Below are positions 18,041 to 27,243 of a stretch of 64,000 nucleotides of DNA, piece after piece; the first letter of the stretch is position 1, and every line of letters starts with the position of its first letter. The translations under genes were made by a program, and so were the position numbers. This DNA comes from Muscardinus avellanarius (taxonomy: Eukaryota; Chordata; Mammalia; Rodentia; Gliridae): assembly GCA_963383645.1 (NCBI GenBank), contig OY726573.1, positions 14,051,989 to 14,115,988 on the forward strand. Reading direction: 5' to 3'. The notes beneath the pieces were generated by a model that was not told the origin of the DNA, ran no database searches, and saw only the letters and a list, made by a program, of their open reading frames with translations.

Positions 18041-18243
18041 TAGCCAGGCGTGGTGGCGCACGCTTGTAATCCCAGCGCTTGGGAGGCTGAGGCAGGAGGA
18101 TCGCACAGGTTCGAAGCCAGCCTCAGCTACTAAATGAGGCTCTCAGCAACTTAGTGAGACCCTGTTTCCAAACAAAGTATAAAATAGGTCTGGGAGTATA
18201 GCTTGGAGGTAGAAAGCTCTTGGGTTCCACCCCCAGTGCCACC
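18041..18243 (+). mobile_element. B1-ID SINE, F type, nested
   Basis: TTAGCCAGGCGTGGTGGCGC to CCACCCCCAGTGCCACC, with an AAT-repeat tail 18244-18298. It interrupts the old SINE around it. Confidence 0.93.
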
Positions 18244-18298
18244 AAAAAATTAAAAATTAAAAAAATAATAATAATAATAAATAAATAAATAATAAAAA

Positions 18299-18351
18299 GG
18301 ATTGAGGGTTTAGCTTAGAGGTAGAATGTCCCTGGGTTCAATCCCCAGTAA
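18299..18351 (+). mobile_element. ID half of the split old SINE
   Basis: GATTGAGGGTTTAGCTTAGA to TTCAATCCCCAGTAAC. Confidence 0.82.
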
Positions 18352-18446
18352 CAAAACAAAAAAAAAGGAAATTTGGAAGAAATGAAGAGAAACTTGGTAA
18401 AAACTAATTCTGTTTAATTAGATAGGCCTTTTATTGCTTAAGTTTG

Positions 18447-18447
<1 letters not shown>

Positions 18448-18492
<45 letters not shown>
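18448..18492. repeat. (GT)n microsatellite
   Basis: About 21 GT units at the tail (reverse) of the minus-strand SINE that follows. Confidence 0.97.
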
Positions 18493-18493
<1 letters not shown>

Positions 18494-18495
<2 letters not shown>

Positions 18496-18687
18496 ACTAG
18501 AAATTGAACCCAGGGGCATTCTGAGCTACAACCCCATCCCTCCCTATTTCATCCTTTATTTTGAAGCAGGGTCTCACTAAGTTATAGAGGGCCTCACCAA
18601 GTGGCTGAGGCTGGCCATGAACCTATGATCCTCCCGTCTCGGCTTCCAAGTCCTGGGATTACAGATGTATGCCATCGTACCCAGCTA
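18494..18687 (-). mobile_element. B1-ID SINE, old type
   Basis: TTACTAGAAATTGAACCCAG to TGCCATCGTACCCAGCTA. Confidence 0.88.
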
Positions 18688-18837
18688 CGTTTATTTTTGA
18701 TGGACAATAATTATATATTTTATGAAGTATGATGTGATGTTCTGCTGTATACATTATGGCATCATCAAATCGGGTTAAATACTCTATCCATCACCTTATC
18801 GCCTCCTTGTGGTGAGAAGACGTGGCATCCTGTCTTT

Positions 18838-19032
18838 TAGCGAGGTGCGGGTGGAACAAGCCCATCACCCCAGGACTTACAGGCTGAGACTGGAGATCGC
18901 AAGTTCAAGGCCAGCCTCAGCAACTTAGTGAGGCTCGCAACAACTTAAGGAAACAGTGTTTCAAGCTAAAATAAATAAATAAATAAAATGGGATTGTGGG
19001 TATAGCTCAGAGGTAGAATGCCCCTGGGTTAA
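18838..19032 (+). mobile_element. B1-ID SINE, old type
   Basis: TAGCGAGGTGCGGGTGGAAC to GTATAGCTCAGAGGTAGAAT and GCCCCTGGGTTAA. The T-type copy inserted next to its end. Confidence 0.85.
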
Positions 19033-19045
19033 ATTACCATTATGA

Positions 19046-19235
19046 AGCCTGGCGTGGTGGCGCACGCTTGTAATCCCCGCGCTTTGGAGGCGGAGACAGG
19101 AAGATCGCGCAGGTTCGAAGCCAGCCTCGCTGGTTTAAGAGACCCTGTTTCCAAAAATTAAAAAAAAATAGGTCTGGGAGTGTAGCCCGGAGGTAGAAGG
19201 GCTTCCAGGAACCCCAGTTCCACCAAAAAAAAAAA
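19046..19235 (+). mobile_element. B1-ID SINE, T type, with perfect 13 bp target duplication
   Basis: AGCCTGGCGTGGTGGCGCAC, CTCGCTGGTTTAAGAGACCC, GGGCTTCCAGGAACCCCAGT and a short A tail. ATTACCATTATGA occurs at 19033-19045 and again at 19236-19248. This shows that the T type spreads as a full retroposon with its own tail. Confidence 0.96.
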
Positions 19236-19361
19236 ATTACCATTATGACCCCCAAAAAAGGGGGGGAATGTATTCCTCCACTCTAACTTTGTACACACTG
19301 ACCCAATGTCCCAATGTTACCTGCCTACTCTACAGCTTTTTTAACCCCCTCTTTTCTTTCT

Positions 19362-19552
19362 GGAACTGGGGATTGAACCCAGAGGCAGGTGATCCTTGAG
19401 CTATGCCCCGAGCCCCTTTTATTTTTTATTTTGAAAGAGAGTCTAAGTAGCTGAATGTCTTGTTAAATGGCCGAGGCTGGTCTTGAACCTGTAATCGTCT
19501 AGTCTCAACTTCATAAATGTTAGGATTACAGGTATGAACTACCACACCCAAC
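19362..19552 (-). mobile_element. B1-ID SINE, old type
   Basis: GGAACTGGGGATTGAACCCA to GAACTACCACACCCAACT. Confidence 0.88.
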
Positions 19553-19761
19553 TTTTTAATTTTGTAATATCCAGATGAACCTGTTGTTTTGTTTTGTTTT
19601 GTTTTACCAAAGGACCCAAACTAAAGCAGGGACAGGAGCGGAGGGCTGGCGGCAAAGGCTGGCCACAGATGGGGCGCTGGGGAGCAGAGTGGTTGGGTTT
19701 CTAAGATACACATGGAAGAACTGCATCTCCACTATTTGTTTCTTGCTTGTTTTGTTTTGGG

Positions 19762-19838
19762 GGGAAATACTAGGGATCACACCCAGGGTCTTGTGCACGT
19801 GAGGTCAACACTCTATCACTGAGCCACATACCTGCCCT
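19762..19838 (-). mobile_element. Free-standing ID element, old
   Basis: ACTAGGGATCACACCCAGGG, then CACGTGAGGTCAACACTCTA and TCACTGAGCCACATACC. This is the reverse of the ID core with its extra TGCTAGGC-like segment, so not a fused half. Confidence 0.75.
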
Positions 19839-19849
19839 CCAGTGAATGC

Positions 19850-19904
19850 ATGTATGTATGTATGTATCTCTCTCTCCTTCTCTCTCCCTCTCTCTTTCTC
19901 TCTC
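19850..19904. repeat. (ATGT)n and (CT)n simple repeat
   Basis: Short ATGT run followed by a CTCTCTCC-rich tract. Confidence 0.9.
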
Positions 19905-20011
19905 GTTGGTGCTAGAGATCGAACCCAGGGCCATTCTACCTCCAAGCTACACCCTCAGCCCTTTTTATTTTTCACTAAGTAGCTGAAAGCCTCACGAAGT
20001 TGCTGAGGCCA
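19905..20011 (-). mobile_element. Old SINE, first part
   Basis: TTGGTGCTAGAGATCGAACC to AGTTGCTGAGGCCAG. The remaining B1 part is probably the piece at 20490-20548, with two younger SINEs between them. Confidence 0.75.
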
Positions 20012-20046
20012 GTTGGTTTTATTTTGTTTGTTTGCTTTTTGTTTTT

Positions 20047-20248
20047 TGTGGTACTGGGGTTCCTGGAAGCCCTTCTTCCTCCGGGCTACACTCCCAGACC
20101 TATTTTATATTTTTATTTGGAAACAGGGTCTCACTAAGTTGCTGAGAGCCTCACTAAGTAGCTGAGGCTGGCTTCGAACCTGTGCGATCATCCTGTCTCA
20201 GCCTCCGTCCCAAATGCTGGGATTATAAGTATGCCACCACCCCTGGCC
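20047..20248 (-). mobile_element. B1-ID SINE, F body with T-type tail
   Basis: It has the T-type end (GGGGTTCCTGGAAGCCCTTC) but keeps the complete middle (AGAGCCTCACTAAGTAGCTG), so it is intermediate between F and T. Confidence 0.9.
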
Positions 20249-20285
20249 TTCATTTTTATTTATTTTTTGTAGGATTTTTTGGGGG

Positions 20286-20487
20286 AGGGTACTGGAGTTT
20301 GACCCTAGGGGCATTCTACCTCTGAACTATATACCCCCAGCCCCTTATTTTATTTTTTTTTTTGAAACATGGTCTCACTGAGTTGCAAAGGACCTCTCTA
20401 AGTAGATGAGGCTGTTTGCGAACCTGCATCCCTATTTCTCAGCCTCCCAAGTACTGGGATAATAAGCGTGCACCACAATGCCCGGCT
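20286..20487 (-). mobile_element. B1-ID SINE, D type
   Basis: GGGTACTGGAGTTTGACCCT, GAGTTGCAAAGGACCTCTCT, ending GTGCACCACAATGCCCGGCT. Confidence 0.88.
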
Positions 20488-20489
20488 GC

Positions 20490-20548
20490 AGTCACCTGTC
20501 AGCCTCTTCAGTACTATGATCACAGGTGTGGGCCAGCATGCCGGGAGC
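20490..20548 (-). mobile_element. B1 end of a split old SINE
   Basis: CAGTCACCTGTCAGCCTCTT to GGGCCAGCATGCCGGGAG. Confidence 0.6.
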
Positions 20549-20577
20549 TCAAGTCCTTTTTTTATTTCTTTATCTTT

Positions 20578-20633
20578 TTTGTGGTGCTATAGAGAAACCC
20601 AGGGGCATTCTAACTCTGAGCTACATCCTCAAT
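20578..20633 (-). mobile_element. ID half remnant
   Basis: TTTGTGGTGCTATAGAGAAA to GAGCTACATCCTCAATC. Confidence 0.7.
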
Positions 20634-20663
20634 CATAATTTATTTATTCATTTATTTATTTTT

Positions 20664-20722
20664 TGCGCTACTGGGGATGGAACTCAGAAGCATTGTACCT
20701 CCGAGCTACACCCTCATTCCTA
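20664..20722 (-). mobile_element. ID half remnant
   Basis: GCGCTACTGGGGATGGAACT to GAGCTACACCCTCATTCC. A second ID end sits beside the previous one, both facing the D-type copy beyond the GT repeat. Confidence 0.75.
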
Positions 20723-20745
20723 TTTTTTTTAGTCTTTTTAGTTTT

Positions 20746-20788
<43 letters not shown>
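20746..20788. repeat. (GT)n microsatellite
   Basis: About 21 GT units next to the minus-strand SINE. Confidence 0.97.
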
Positions 20789-20790
<2 letters not shown>

Positions 20791-20987
20791 TAATGAGGAT
20801 GGAACCCAGGGGCAGTCTACCTCTGAGCTACACCCCCAGTCCTATTTTTTATTTTTTATTTTGAAACAGGGTCTCACTAAGTTGCAAAGAGCCTTACTAA
20901 GTAACTGAGGCTGTCCAAGAACAGAGATCCTCTAGTATCAGCCTCCCGAATGCTGGGATTACAAGCGTGCGCCACCACACCTGGCTC
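20789..20987 (-). mobile_element. B1-ID SINE, D type
   Basis: GGTAATGAGGATGGAACCCA, GTTGCAAAGAGCCTTACTAA, ending GCGCCACCACACCTGGCTC. Confidence 0.92.
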
Positions 20988-21084
20988 TTCTGAATTTTTT
21001 AAGAGAAGCAGAGGCCTCCAGTGCCATGTGAAATTGCTTAATTTTTTTAGTTTTCATATCAGACTTTAAAAAGCAGGAACCACG

Positions 21085-21275
21085 GATGGATGTGGCGGTG
21101 CACGCCTGTAATCCCGGTACTTGAGAAGCTGAGACAGGAGGATCACAGATTTGAGGATAGCCTCAGCAAGTAGTGAAACTCTCATCAACCTAGCAAGACC
21201 CTGCTTCAAAATAAAATAGGGCTGGGGGTGTAGCTCAGAGGTAGAACGCCCCTGGACTCAAGCCCCAGTACCACA
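21085..21275 (+). mobile_element. B1-ID SINE, old type
   Basis: GGATGTGGCGGTGCACGCCT to CAAGCCCCAGTACCAC. Confidence 0.9.
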
Positions 21276-21437
21276 TACACACAAAAAAGCGACCACTAGA
21301 GGAATATAGTCCCTTAAAATTACAATTTTAAAACTGTGAAATAATAATACAGTCAATGAGAAAATACCAAAAAAAACAAAAAGAGTAGAAATTCAACTTT
21401 ACAGGATGAGTTTGAGATCTGTACAAATAGATTTTCT

Positions 21438-21584
21438 GACTGGGTACAATGGCGTGACCCTGTAATCTCTGAAACTCCAAAGGCTAAGGCAAGATGATTT
21501 AGAGCCTGCCTTCAAATTAAAAATAGAAAGAGCCAGGGATATGGCTAAGGACTAAAGCACCCCTGGATTCAATCCCCAGTACCG
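21438..21584 (+). mobile_element. B1-ID SINE, old and shortened
   Basis: GACTGGGTACAATGGCGTGA to TTCAATCCCCAGTACCGG. The middle is largely deleted. Confidence 0.75.
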
Positions 21585-21607
21585 GGGAAAAAAGGGAGAG
21601 AGGTGGT

Positions 21608-21796
21608 GCCGGGCGTGATGGTGCACGCTTGTAATCCCCACGCTTGGGAGGCGGAGACAGGAGGATCACACAGGTTTCAAGCCAGCCTCTCTGGCTTAAG
21701 AGACCCTGTAATAAAATATAAAAATAGGTCTGGGAGTGTAGCCCAGAGCTAAAAGGGTTCCATCCCCAGTACTACCAAAAAAAAAAAAAAAAAAAG
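21608..21796 (+). mobile_element. B1-ID SINE, T-type body, other tail
   Basis: GTGCCGGGCGTGATGGTGCA, CTCTCTGGCTTAAGAGACCC, but the end is GGGTTCCATCCCCAGTACTA rather than the CTTCCAGGAACCCC tail. A tail to 21796. Confidence 0.9.
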
Positions 21797-21896
21797 GCGG
21801 GGGAGAGGTGGAGGTTTTTATTGTGGGAAATCAGTACTTGACTCTTGACCTATGAATTTGGAATTTAGACAAGAGGGGGAAAATGTGTTTTGACCC

Positions 21897-21941
21897 CTTG
21901 TTTCTTTTTCTTTCTTTCCTTTTTTCTTTCTTTCTTTCTTT

Positions 21942-21981
<40 letters not shown>

Positions 21982-22183
21982 TAGTACTGGGGGTGGAACC
22001 CAGGTGCTTTTCTACCTCTGGGCTACACTCCCAGGCCTATTTTATACTTTATTTGGAAACAGGGTCTCACTAAGTTGCCGAGAGCCTCACTAAGTAGCTG
22101 AGGCTGGCTTCGAACCTGTGCGATCCTCCTGTCTCAGCCTCCCAAGCGCAAGGATTAGAAGGGTGCATCACCACGCCGGACTC
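21897..22183 (-). mobile_element. B1-ID SINE, F type, with CTTT and poly-T tail
   Basis: A CTTT-rich and T-rich stretch (21900-21980) precedes GTAGTACTGGGGGTGGAACC and GAGCCTCACTAAGTAGCTGA. It ends CACCACGCCGGACTC. Confidence 0.92.
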
Positions 22184-22189
22184 CCTTGT

Positions 22190-22837
22190 TTCTTGCAGAG
22201 ATGAAATTCGCAGTGTGATATTCCTATTAAAAAATGTAACCAAATGCCTTTAATCTCTTCTGGTTGCTTTCATCTACAAAATTATTTCATGAAACAAAAT
22301 TTTAAAGGGAATTTTACCGGGCTGACATTAAAATGCCGAGCGTGTTTGGTGCAGCTGCTCGATGTGGGGAGGGTTTTCTGCCTTTCCTAGTGGGTGGATA
22401 AGAGAAGGTCACGGGAGGGAACCAAGCCGCTGTCCCCTTTGATAGGCCGAGAAGGCAGGAGTAGCCGGCCCTGGCAGGTGTTCAGAGAATCCCCACACAG
22501 GTGTGGATTCCAGATGGATGAGTTTATCACATCTGGGCTTCTGTGACATAGCCGTCTCTCATCCGCTTGTCACGTTTTTACTGGGTCCCCCCAGTGATGC
22601 TCCCAGCCGAGGCGCACCCAGCCTCAGAGCCCCACCTTCCGGCGAGAGCCCAGGGGAGCGCAGGCCGCGGGGTGCGGGGCAGGTTACGATTTGCATCTTT
22701 TAGCTCCTAAATGACCACGTAAAAACGTTCTTAGGCACGCTAAGCCTAAAAATACAAGCAAGAGCTTTCAAAGGCCACTTACTACCTCTTTGGGCCCTCA
22801 CATTAGCTCTGTGGGGAAATCTGATGCCAATCTTGTG

Positions 22838-22845
<8 letters not shown>
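22190..22845. other. Repeat-free block, possible conserved non-coding DNA
   Basis: 650 bp without a recognised repeat. The AT-rich part at 22215-22345 and the mixed part at 22680-22830 look unlike the SINE-filled flanks. The short frames have no domain. Confidence 0.35.
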
Positions 22846-22869
<24 letters not shown>

Positions 22870-23060
22870 TTTTTGGTGGTGGTACTGGGGGTGGAACCCT
22901 TCTATCTCCTGGCTTCACTCCCAGACCTATTTTTTAGGTTTTTATTTGGAAACAGGGTCTCCTAAGCCAGCGCGCGCGCGGCTGGCTTCGAACCTGCGCG
23001 ATCCTCCTGTCTCCGCCTCCCAAGCGCGGGGATTACAAGCGTGCGCCACCACGCCCGGCT
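22846..23060 (-). mobile_element. B1-ID SINE, T type
   Basis: TA repeat and poly-T 22838-22874, then GGTACTGGGGGTGGAACCCT, the T junction GGGTCTCCTAAGCCAGCG, a short GC-repeat expansion, and the CpG-rich end GCGCCACCACGCCCGGCT. Confidence 0.93.
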
Positions 23061-23257
23061 TCTTCTAGCTTGTATTTGTGATGAGAAAAATCAGGCGCAT
23101 TGCCTACTCTCAGAGAAAAAGCCTTTCCTGAGCATGGCTGTGGGGCTGAGTACCAGTCAGGAGCAGAGGCATACTTTCCTACTGTCTCTAGCTTCTCAAT
23201 TTGATTTTAGATGTACCTTAATTAGTAATTAGTTACTGGTTGAGCAGAGAGAGGAAG

Positions 23258-23260
<3 letters not shown>
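23061..23260. other. Single-copy DNA, no gene seen
   Basis: About 200 bp with no repeat recognised, between two SINE clusters. Confidence 0.4.
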
Positions 23261-23261
<1 letters not shown>

Positions 23262-23299
<38 letters not shown>

Positions 23300-23308
23300 G
23301 TGTGTGTC
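23262..23308. repeat. (GT)n microsatellite
   Basis: About 22 GT units with one interruption. Confidence 0.97.
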
Positions 23309-23365
23309 TAACGATTGAACCCAACAGTGTTCTACCACTGAGCTACATCCCTCAGGCCTTGTTTT
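23309..23365 (-). mobile_element. ID half remnant
   Basis: CTAACGATTGAACCCAACAG to GAGCTACATCCCTCAGG. Confidence 0.75.
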
Positions 23366-23391
23366 TAATTCTTATTGTTTTATTTTTTTTT

Positions 23392-23583
23392 TTACTGGCA
23401 ATGGAACCCAGGGGCATTCTACCCCCAAGCTACACCCTCAGTCCTATTTTCTATTCTTTATTTTGAAACAGGGTCTCACTGAGTTGCAGAGGGCCTCACT
23501 AAGTAGCTGGGGCTGTCCGCTGCAAACTGCGGTCTCAGCCTCCCACATGCTGGGATTACAGGCCTGCACCACCATGCCCAGCT
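23392..23583 (-). mobile_element. B1-ID SINE, D type
   Basis: TACTGGCAATGGAACCCAGG, GAGTTGCAGAGGGCCTCACT, ending CACCACCATGCCCAGCTC. Confidence 0.9.
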
Positions 23584-23932
23584 CAGAGGGAGGAATTGAA
23601 AATTTAAAACACTCCATTCATTCACCCCTCTGTGCAGTGGGTGCCTACATCGTGTCCAGAGGTGCAGTGTCGGATTCTCGGATTTATGATCCAGCGCCAG
23701 TCTCGGGGGGGGGGGACCATCTCCTTGACTCTTAAGCCTCACCTGCAGTGCTCAGTGAGATGCAGACATCTGGACCCCACACACAGAGAAAGCCATTCAG
23801 TGGGTCCTGAGCCTTGGAGTTTGATTTTGACACCCCCAGATGATCCTGAAAATGATGGATCTTGGAAACTCATATCTGAAAAGTTGTGGTCTCCTAGTAA
23901 GAGGGAGAAGACAGTATATTAAATGTAACTAC
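23584..23932. other. Single-copy DNA, no gene seen
   Basis: No repeat or domain recognised. Confidence 0.4.
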
Positions 23933-24090
23933 AAGCCAGGCATGGTGGCACATGTCTGTTAATTCCGACAATTTGGAGGCTGAGGCTGAAGGATCCCGAG
24001 TTGAAAGCCACCCTCTGCAACTCTGCAACTCAGTAATTTATCGAGGCCCACGGCAAAGGAGTGAGACTCTATTTCAAATTTAAAAATGAA
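23933..24090 (+). mobile_element. B1 half of an old SINE
   Basis: CAAGCCAGGCATGGTGGCAC to GACTCTATTTCAAATTTAAA. Confidence 0.85.
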
Positions 24091-24095
24091 AAGGG

Positions 24096-24283
24096 CAGCC
24101 GGGCGGGGCGTGGTGGCGGCGCGCATTGTAATCCCAGCGTTCAGGAGGCTGTTCCGCAGACAGCCTCAGCTATTTAGTAAGGCCCTTTGTAATTCAGTGA
24201 GACCCTATTTCAAAATAAAGAATAAAAAACAGGGCTGGGATGTAGTTCAGAGGTAGAATTCCCCCGGGTTCCATCCCCACTAC
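24096..24283 (+). mobile_element. B1-ID SINE, D-like, interrupted by a short LTR
   Basis: GCAGCCGGGCGGGGCGTGGT, CCGCAGACAGCCTCAGCTAT, CAAAATAAAGAATAAAAAAC, then TTCCATCCCCACTAC. The end of the copy resumes after the LTR at 24545 as ACTACCGAAATAAATAAA. Confidence 0.9.
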
Positions 24284-24544
24284 TGATTAATAAATAAAGA
24301 TACGGCGGGTCCCATTGGAGCACAGATACAGGCAGGAGTCCATTATAGGTGGTATGGATGCCTTTATTCGTGGGGAGTCGGCCGCCAGCCCCAGCGGGCC
24401 CACGGGGGCTAGTGGGGGAGAGCTCGCTTCTCCGGCTCTCGGGTTTCTCTTCTATAGAGGGGCGTGGTCTCCTCTGGGAATCACAGGGCTCCGCCTCCTA
24501 GCTTCCGGCCCCGCCCCCTGCGGGGCAGCGACTCAAACCTTTCA
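24284..24544 (-). mobile_element. Probable short solo LTR, 261 bp
   Basis: The element starts TGATTAAT and ends TTTCA (TG...CA) and is flanked by ACTAC at 24279-24283 and 24545-24549. On the minus strand it has, in promoter order, a GC box (GGGGGCGGGGCC), a TATA-like CCTCTATAGAAGAG, and a polyadenylation signal CGAATAAAGGC about 125 bp further on. This U3-R-U5 order and the split host SINE support an LTR. It is short for an LTR and its family is not recognised. A related element may lie at 35476-35766. Confidence 0.65.
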
Positions 24545-24554
24545 ACTACCGAAA

Positions 24555-24586
<32 letters not shown>

Positions 24587-24592
24587 AAAATT
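24545..24592 (+). mobile_element. Right end and (AAAT)n tail of the LTR-split SINE
   Basis: ACTACCG followed by an AAAT repeat. Confidence 0.85.
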
Positions 24593-24689
24593 TAAAACTC
24601 ACTGCAGAAATAGAGTGATAGCGCCAAGGGCCATGGAGTGTTGCTGCAGGAACTCAAGGTCCAGAGAGCTGCAGGAAAAGAATGGGCGA

Positions 24690-24880
24690 GGCTAGGCGTG
24701 GTGGTGTGTGCCTGTGATCCCAGCATTCAGGAGGCTGAGACAGGAGGATCACAGGCCAGCCTCAGCTACTTAGTGAGGCCCTCTGCAACTTTATGAGAGC
24801 CTGTTTCAAAATAAAGAATAAAAAATAGGGCAGGGGACGTAGCTTGGGGGTAGAATGGCCCTGGGCTCAATCCTTTGTAC
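24690..24880 (+). mobile_element. B1-ID SINE, D-like
   Basis: AGGCTAGGCGTGGTGGTGTG, CAAAATAAAGAATAAAAAAT, ending GGGCTCAATCCTTTGTAC. Confidence 0.88.
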
Positions 24881-25365
24881 AAAAACAAAAAGAGAGGGTG
24901 GGCTTGGGTTTTGGGAAATGAATATGGCATTCCAGGTTAAAGGAGACAGAGAAAGTGAAGACGGGGTCAGGCCACCCCTGAGCTTAAGACCCAGGCCTCC
25001 AGGCTCCCGGGCCCAGTGGCTAAAGCCACAGCTCCATATTATGGTTTCCACAGCTAAGCAGGATCCTGTCCCAGGCCTGGTCACGGCTTCCCTCCCCCGT
25101 TCCCCTTCCTGGGCCACAGCACACCTTTGACCCCAACACAAACATTCTCCTGCCCTTCTTCCCCGGGGACTATGGCTGGCCGGCCGTCTGGATCCACCTG
25201 GCGCCCTCTCCCCTCTCTTGGGGGCTTTGAACACGCCCCTCCTCCTAAATATTCTCCCCTGAATCCCCACGTCTGGGCTGCAAGAGACTCTTCCAGCTCC
25301 CTCCGCTCATAGACTCGCAGATGCCTTCGGACTGATGTTTCTCGCCACCCAAAAACAGGCCGTGT
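24881..25365. other. Single-copy DNA, no gene seen
   Basis: GC-rich, with open frames on both strands (for example 24806-25270 minus) that overlap the SINE and have no domain. No CpG island is evident. Confidence 0.4.
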
Positions 25366-25560
25366 TTCGTTCATCCGTCCATCCACCCATCAATCCATCC
25401 ATTCACTCAAGCTTTAGGGCGTCTATTGTATGCCGTGCACTATGCAGGGCGCTGAAAACACAAACCAGACCTGGGCTCAGAGAGCTCGCGGTGCAGGAGG
25501 TCCAGCAGGGTCAGCTCAGAGCCAGGCACGCCGGGCCCTTATTGACTGAATAAGTAAAGA
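25366..25560 (+). mobile_element. LINE-2 3' end (old)
   Basis: The run of ATCCATCCATT-like units, then GGGCGTCTATTGTATGCCGT, GCACTATGCAGGGCGCTGA and AGAGCTCGCGG follows the L2 3' consensus order (TTTATTGAGCRCCTACTATG, GGCACTGTGCTAGGCGCTGG). It is diverged and non-coding. Confidence 0.65.
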
Positions 25561-25902
25561 AAGAGGCAAGAAGGAAAACCATAAAGGCGGTAGAAGGAGT
25601 TGTAACCAGGCCAGAGGGCAGGTGCCAAGCAGCCCTAGGCCATCAAATCAGAGGATGCGGCATCTGGAGGGAAACCAGGCACAGGAGGGGCAAGTGCTGC
25701 ATAACACGCACCCAGGCGGCCAGGCAGAAGGAACTGACCGGCAGCTGCAGGAAAGGGAAATGCAAAAGCCCTCGTGGACAAGACTGGTCAGTGGAAGGTA
25801 CCCGGATGATGTCAGGGGTCGCTTATCTCCAAAACGTGAGATGCCCTTGATAGTCCTCCTCATGCAGAGTCCTGTCTTCTGTAAGCCCTTGTATAAGGGC
25901 TG
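25561..25902. other. Single-copy DNA, no gene seen
   Basis: No repeat recognised. A 103-codon frame runs into the next SINE and has no domain. Confidence 0.4.
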
Positions 25903-26074
25903 GTACCTCCAAGCTATACCCCCAGCTTTTTAAATTTCTTTTTTATTTTGAAGTAGGGTCTTGCTGGGCTGCTGAGAGTCCTGCTAAGTTGCCGAGGCTG
26001 GCCTCAAACCTGTGATCCTCCTGTCCTCAGCCTCCCATGTACTGGGATTACAGGCATGCGCCACTGTGCGTGGC
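25903..26074 (-). mobile_element. B1-ID SINE, old type
   Basis: GGTACCTCCAAGCTATACCC to GCGCCACTGTGCGTGGCCC. The ID half is partly lost. Confidence 0.85.
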
Positions 26075-26109
26075 CCACACACCTCTTTAAAGTCATTGCT
26101 GCCTGTAAC

Positions 26110-26317
26110 TTTTTTTTTTTTTTTTTTTTTTTTTGGTGGTAGTACTGGGGTTCCTGGAAACCCTTCTACCTCCGGGCTACACTCCCAGACCTATTTTTAT
26201 ATTTTTATTTGGAAACAGGGTCTCGTAAGCCAGCGAGACTGGCTTCGAACCTGCGCGATCCTCCTGTCTCCGCCTCCCAAGCACGGGGATTACAAGCGTG
26301 CGCCACCACGCCCGGCT
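26110..26317 (-). mobile_element. B1-ID SINE, T type
   Basis: Poly-T 26110-26134, GGGGTTCCTGGAAACCCTTC, GGGTCTCGTAAGCCAGCGAG, ending GCGCCACCACGCCCGGCTC. Confidence 0.95.
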
Positions 26318-27050
26318 CTGCCTATAACATTTAAAATTCCTTAGCTGAATGCCCTTCAACAGGAACTTTAACCCTCCTATTCAGGGAGAGGGTCGTTGAA
26401 AATTTAAGAGTAAGGAACTTGAAAAATATACCAGTAAATAAATAAAAGATAATATAGGAGGAGCCTGTAGGTGCCGTGAGATTCCCAGCAGAGATCCAAG
26501 GTAGTCACACAGAAAGGAAGAGAGCGGAGAGGAGAGCCGGGGTCCCAAGGAGCCTGAGGAACCTGCCGGCCCATCCTCAGGTCCCAGGGGCTGGGGAGAT
26601 TGGAAGAAGCTCTCACCCTCCCCTGAAATACTGATGCAGTCTCTTTCTCCCACAGCAGCGAGGTTCTGTATTCTGGCAGGCAGCCTTTTTGCTTTAATTT
26701 TGAAACTCCCAAGTTTCTTGTTTAAAGGTATGTGTATTTTTCCATGGAATTCTCACGATGTTTTTTCACACGTGTATGCAGGGATGACAAGTTTCAGAAA
26801 GCTACTGCCAATCCTCCCCAGCATCGCCTAAGAGTTTTTCTGATGTGCAAAGCTCTCGGTTCCCTTTTCCTGTTTCCTGAACAGTCAGGGCTACATAATT
26901 TTATTTTATGTTAAAGTTTTATTTTCAAGAGAACATTTGGAGTAGAAATAAGCATTGAGTTAAGTGTATTGAAATTCCTTTCTCCCCCACTTCTTTCTAG
27001 CTGTGGCCTCACAGCTAGAAACAAAAATGGTAAGTAGAAACGAAATGATA
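26318..27050. other. Single-copy DNA, possible conserved non-coding block
   Basis: No repeat recognised. AT-rich parts occur at 26380-26450 and 26885-26960. The overlapping minus-strand frames at 26381-26712 have no domain. Confidence 0.35.
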
Positions 27051-27051
27051 A

Positions 27052-27243
27052 AATGGGCCTCTTGGCTCACACCTGTAATCTCAGTGCTTGGGAGGCTGAG
27101 AGAGGAGGACCATAGGTTTGAGGCCAGCCTTGGAAATGTAGTGAGGCTCTCAGAAACCTAGCAAGAACTTGTTTCAAAACAAAGACTAATAAATGCTGGG
27201 AGTATAGCTCAGAGGTAGAATTCTCTCAGGCTCAATCCCCAGT
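27052..27243 (+). mobile_element. B1-ID SINE, old type
   Basis: ATGGGCCTCTTGGCTCACAC to GCTCAATCCCCAGTG. The GGAA repeat is its tail. Confidence 0.86.

Noticed and set aside
24360..24545. CpG island promoter of a host gene
   Set aside because: The GC-rich block ends exactly at 5 bp direct repeats inside a SINE, so it is better explained as an inserted LTR-like element.
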